From: Pseudomonadota bacterium
GTDB taxonomy: Bacteria > Pseudomonadota > Alphaproteobacteria > Rhizobiales > Hyphomicrobiaceae
Reading direction: 5' to 3'
Length of the DNA: 15,496 nucleotides
NCBI GenBank assembly: GCA_003242645.1
Contig: QGVC01000044.1
Span: 1 to 15,496 of the forward strand
The notes below the pieces were generated by a model that worked only from the letters and a program-made list of their open reading frames with translations, was not told where the DNA came from and did no database searches. The translations under genes and the position numbers were made by a program. Positions 14,742 through 15,496 of this stretch are shown here, piece by piece. Position 1 is the first letter of the stretch; every line of letters starts with the position of its first letter.

Positions 14742-15496
14742 TCATAGCTTGAGCATAGATGGGAGCCACAGAGAAATGGCAGGAACGTAAGTGATCAAGG
14801 CCAGAACGACGAGCATGGCCAAGTAAAAGGGCCAGATGGTGCGGACCATCTCGCTGATCGGCACTCTTCCGACGGCACAACCCACGAACAATGTCGCGCC
14901 GACAGGTGGCGTGATCAGCCCCATGCCGAGGTTGACGAGCAAGATCATGCCAAAATGAACAGGGTCGACACCGATGTTGACGGCCACCGGCAAGAGAATG
15001 GGCGTGCAGATCACGATCAGCGGCGCCATATCCATCAGGCAGCCGAGCAGCAGCAAGATTATGTTGATCAGCAGCAGGATGACGTACTTGTTGTCGGATA
15101 CCGACAGGAAGAACTGCGTAACCTTTGCAGGCAGCTGCATCAGCGCCATCATGTAGCCGAATGCTGCGGCGAAGCCGATGAGCATCATGACCATGCCGAC
15201 CGTGCGTACCACGCGCGCCATGAGCAGCGGTAGCTCACGCCACTTGTAGTCGCGATAGACGAACATCGTGATGATGAAAGCGTAGACGCAAGCAACGGCC
15301 GCAGACTCCGTCGGCGTGAAAACCCCGCTGAGGATGCCTCCCAGAATGATGAACATTGTCAGGAGGCCCCAAAACGCGTCGACCATAGCGCGAACGGCCT
15401 GGCGCAGCGAGACAACCTCGCCTTTGGGATAGTTGTGCCGATGAGCCATGAACAAAATCATGACCATCAGCGTGAGGCCAAGGAGCAAACCTGGCA
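14742..15496 (-). CDS. TRAP transporter large permease (DctM type), 5'-truncated by the window edge
   Basis: The C-terminal 251 codons or so of a TRAP large membrane subunit, the sodium-coupled channel part of a periplasmic-binding-protein-dependent secondary transporter for organic acids. The frame stays open to the right edge (codons for Pro-Gly precede LLLGL, matching the family's IPGLLL turn), so the TTG at 15488 is not the start. Several hydrophobic helices are visible. Family motifs: GVFTPTESAAVACVYA, LLLLGCLMDMAPLIVICTPILLPVA and NLGMGLITPPVGATLFVG. A full DctM is about 425-440 residues. The small permease DctQ and binding protein DctP would be expected upstream, outside the window. 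Downstream, on the same strand, is an acyl-CoA dehydrogenase. The transported acid cannot be inferred here. Confidence 0.95.
   Translation of the reverse strand, partial: PGLLLGLTLMVMILFMAHRHNYPKGEVVSLRQAVRAMVDAFWGLLTMFIILGGILSGVFTPTESAAVACVYAFIITMFVYRDYKWRELPLLMARVVRTVGMVMMLIGFAAAFGYMMALMQLPAKVTQFFLSVSDNKYVILLLINIILLLLGCLMDMAPLIVICTPILLPVAVNIGVDPVHFGMILLVNLGMGLITPPVGATLFVGCAVGRVPISEMVRTIWPFYLAMLVVLALITYVPAISLWLPSMLKL

Overview
The window reads as a chromosomal segment of an alphaproteobacterium, most likely of the order Hyphomicrobiales (Rhizobiales). The evidence is the GC-rich coding sequence, the aerobic cobaltochelatase pair cobS-cobT, and a gene order (aroB, CNNM/CBS protein, bolA facing away from a J-domain gene, cobS-cobT, phytase-like secreted protein, rpmB, DUF3108, Suv3-like helicase, S4 protein, fdxA) that I recall as typical of that group. 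I cannot name a genus.

Layout: (1) 1-2331, plus strand: the 3' part of aroB, cut by the left edge, then a CorC/CNNM-type membrane protein 31 bp downstream. (2) 2370-3384: bolA (minus) and a J-domain protein with a Cys cluster (plus), diverging from a 121-bp gap. (3) 3481-7563, plus: cobS, cobT and a secreted phytase-like esterase gene, closely spaced. (4) 7606-7917, minus: rpmB with a recognisable promoter and Shine-Dalgarno site. (5) 8165-13279, plus: an exported DUF3108 protein, a 1067-residue Suv3-like RNA helicase whose stop overlaps the start of an S4-domain protein (ATGA), then a seven-iron ferredoxin, fdxA. (6) 13479-15496, minus: an acyl-CoA dehydrogenase and the C-terminal part of a TRAP transporter large permease that runs off the right edge.

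Functionally the left 13.3 kb is conserved core metabolism and housekeeping: shikimate pathway, cobalamin cobalt insertion, ribosome and RNA handling, and iron-sulfur-linked functions. The right 2.2 kb looks like the end of an accessory catabolic unit in which a TRAP system imports an organic acid that is later oxidised as a CoA ester. In relatives I recall carD following fdxA; here no carD is seen and the TRAP/acyl-CoA dehydrogenase unit starts instead, so the fdxA 3' flank is a likely synteny breakpoint.

I saw no CRISPR array, insertion sequence, prophage gene, tRNA or rRNA, and nothing that amounts to a clearly new system. The points most worth a second look are the helicase's charged tail with a separate C-terminal motif and its coupling to the S4 gene, the relocated catalytic glutamate of the acyl-CoA dehydrogenase, and the Cys-cluster J-protein facing bolA. 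No gap between genes exceeds 300 bases; the longest, 7918-8164, holds the rpmB promoter.
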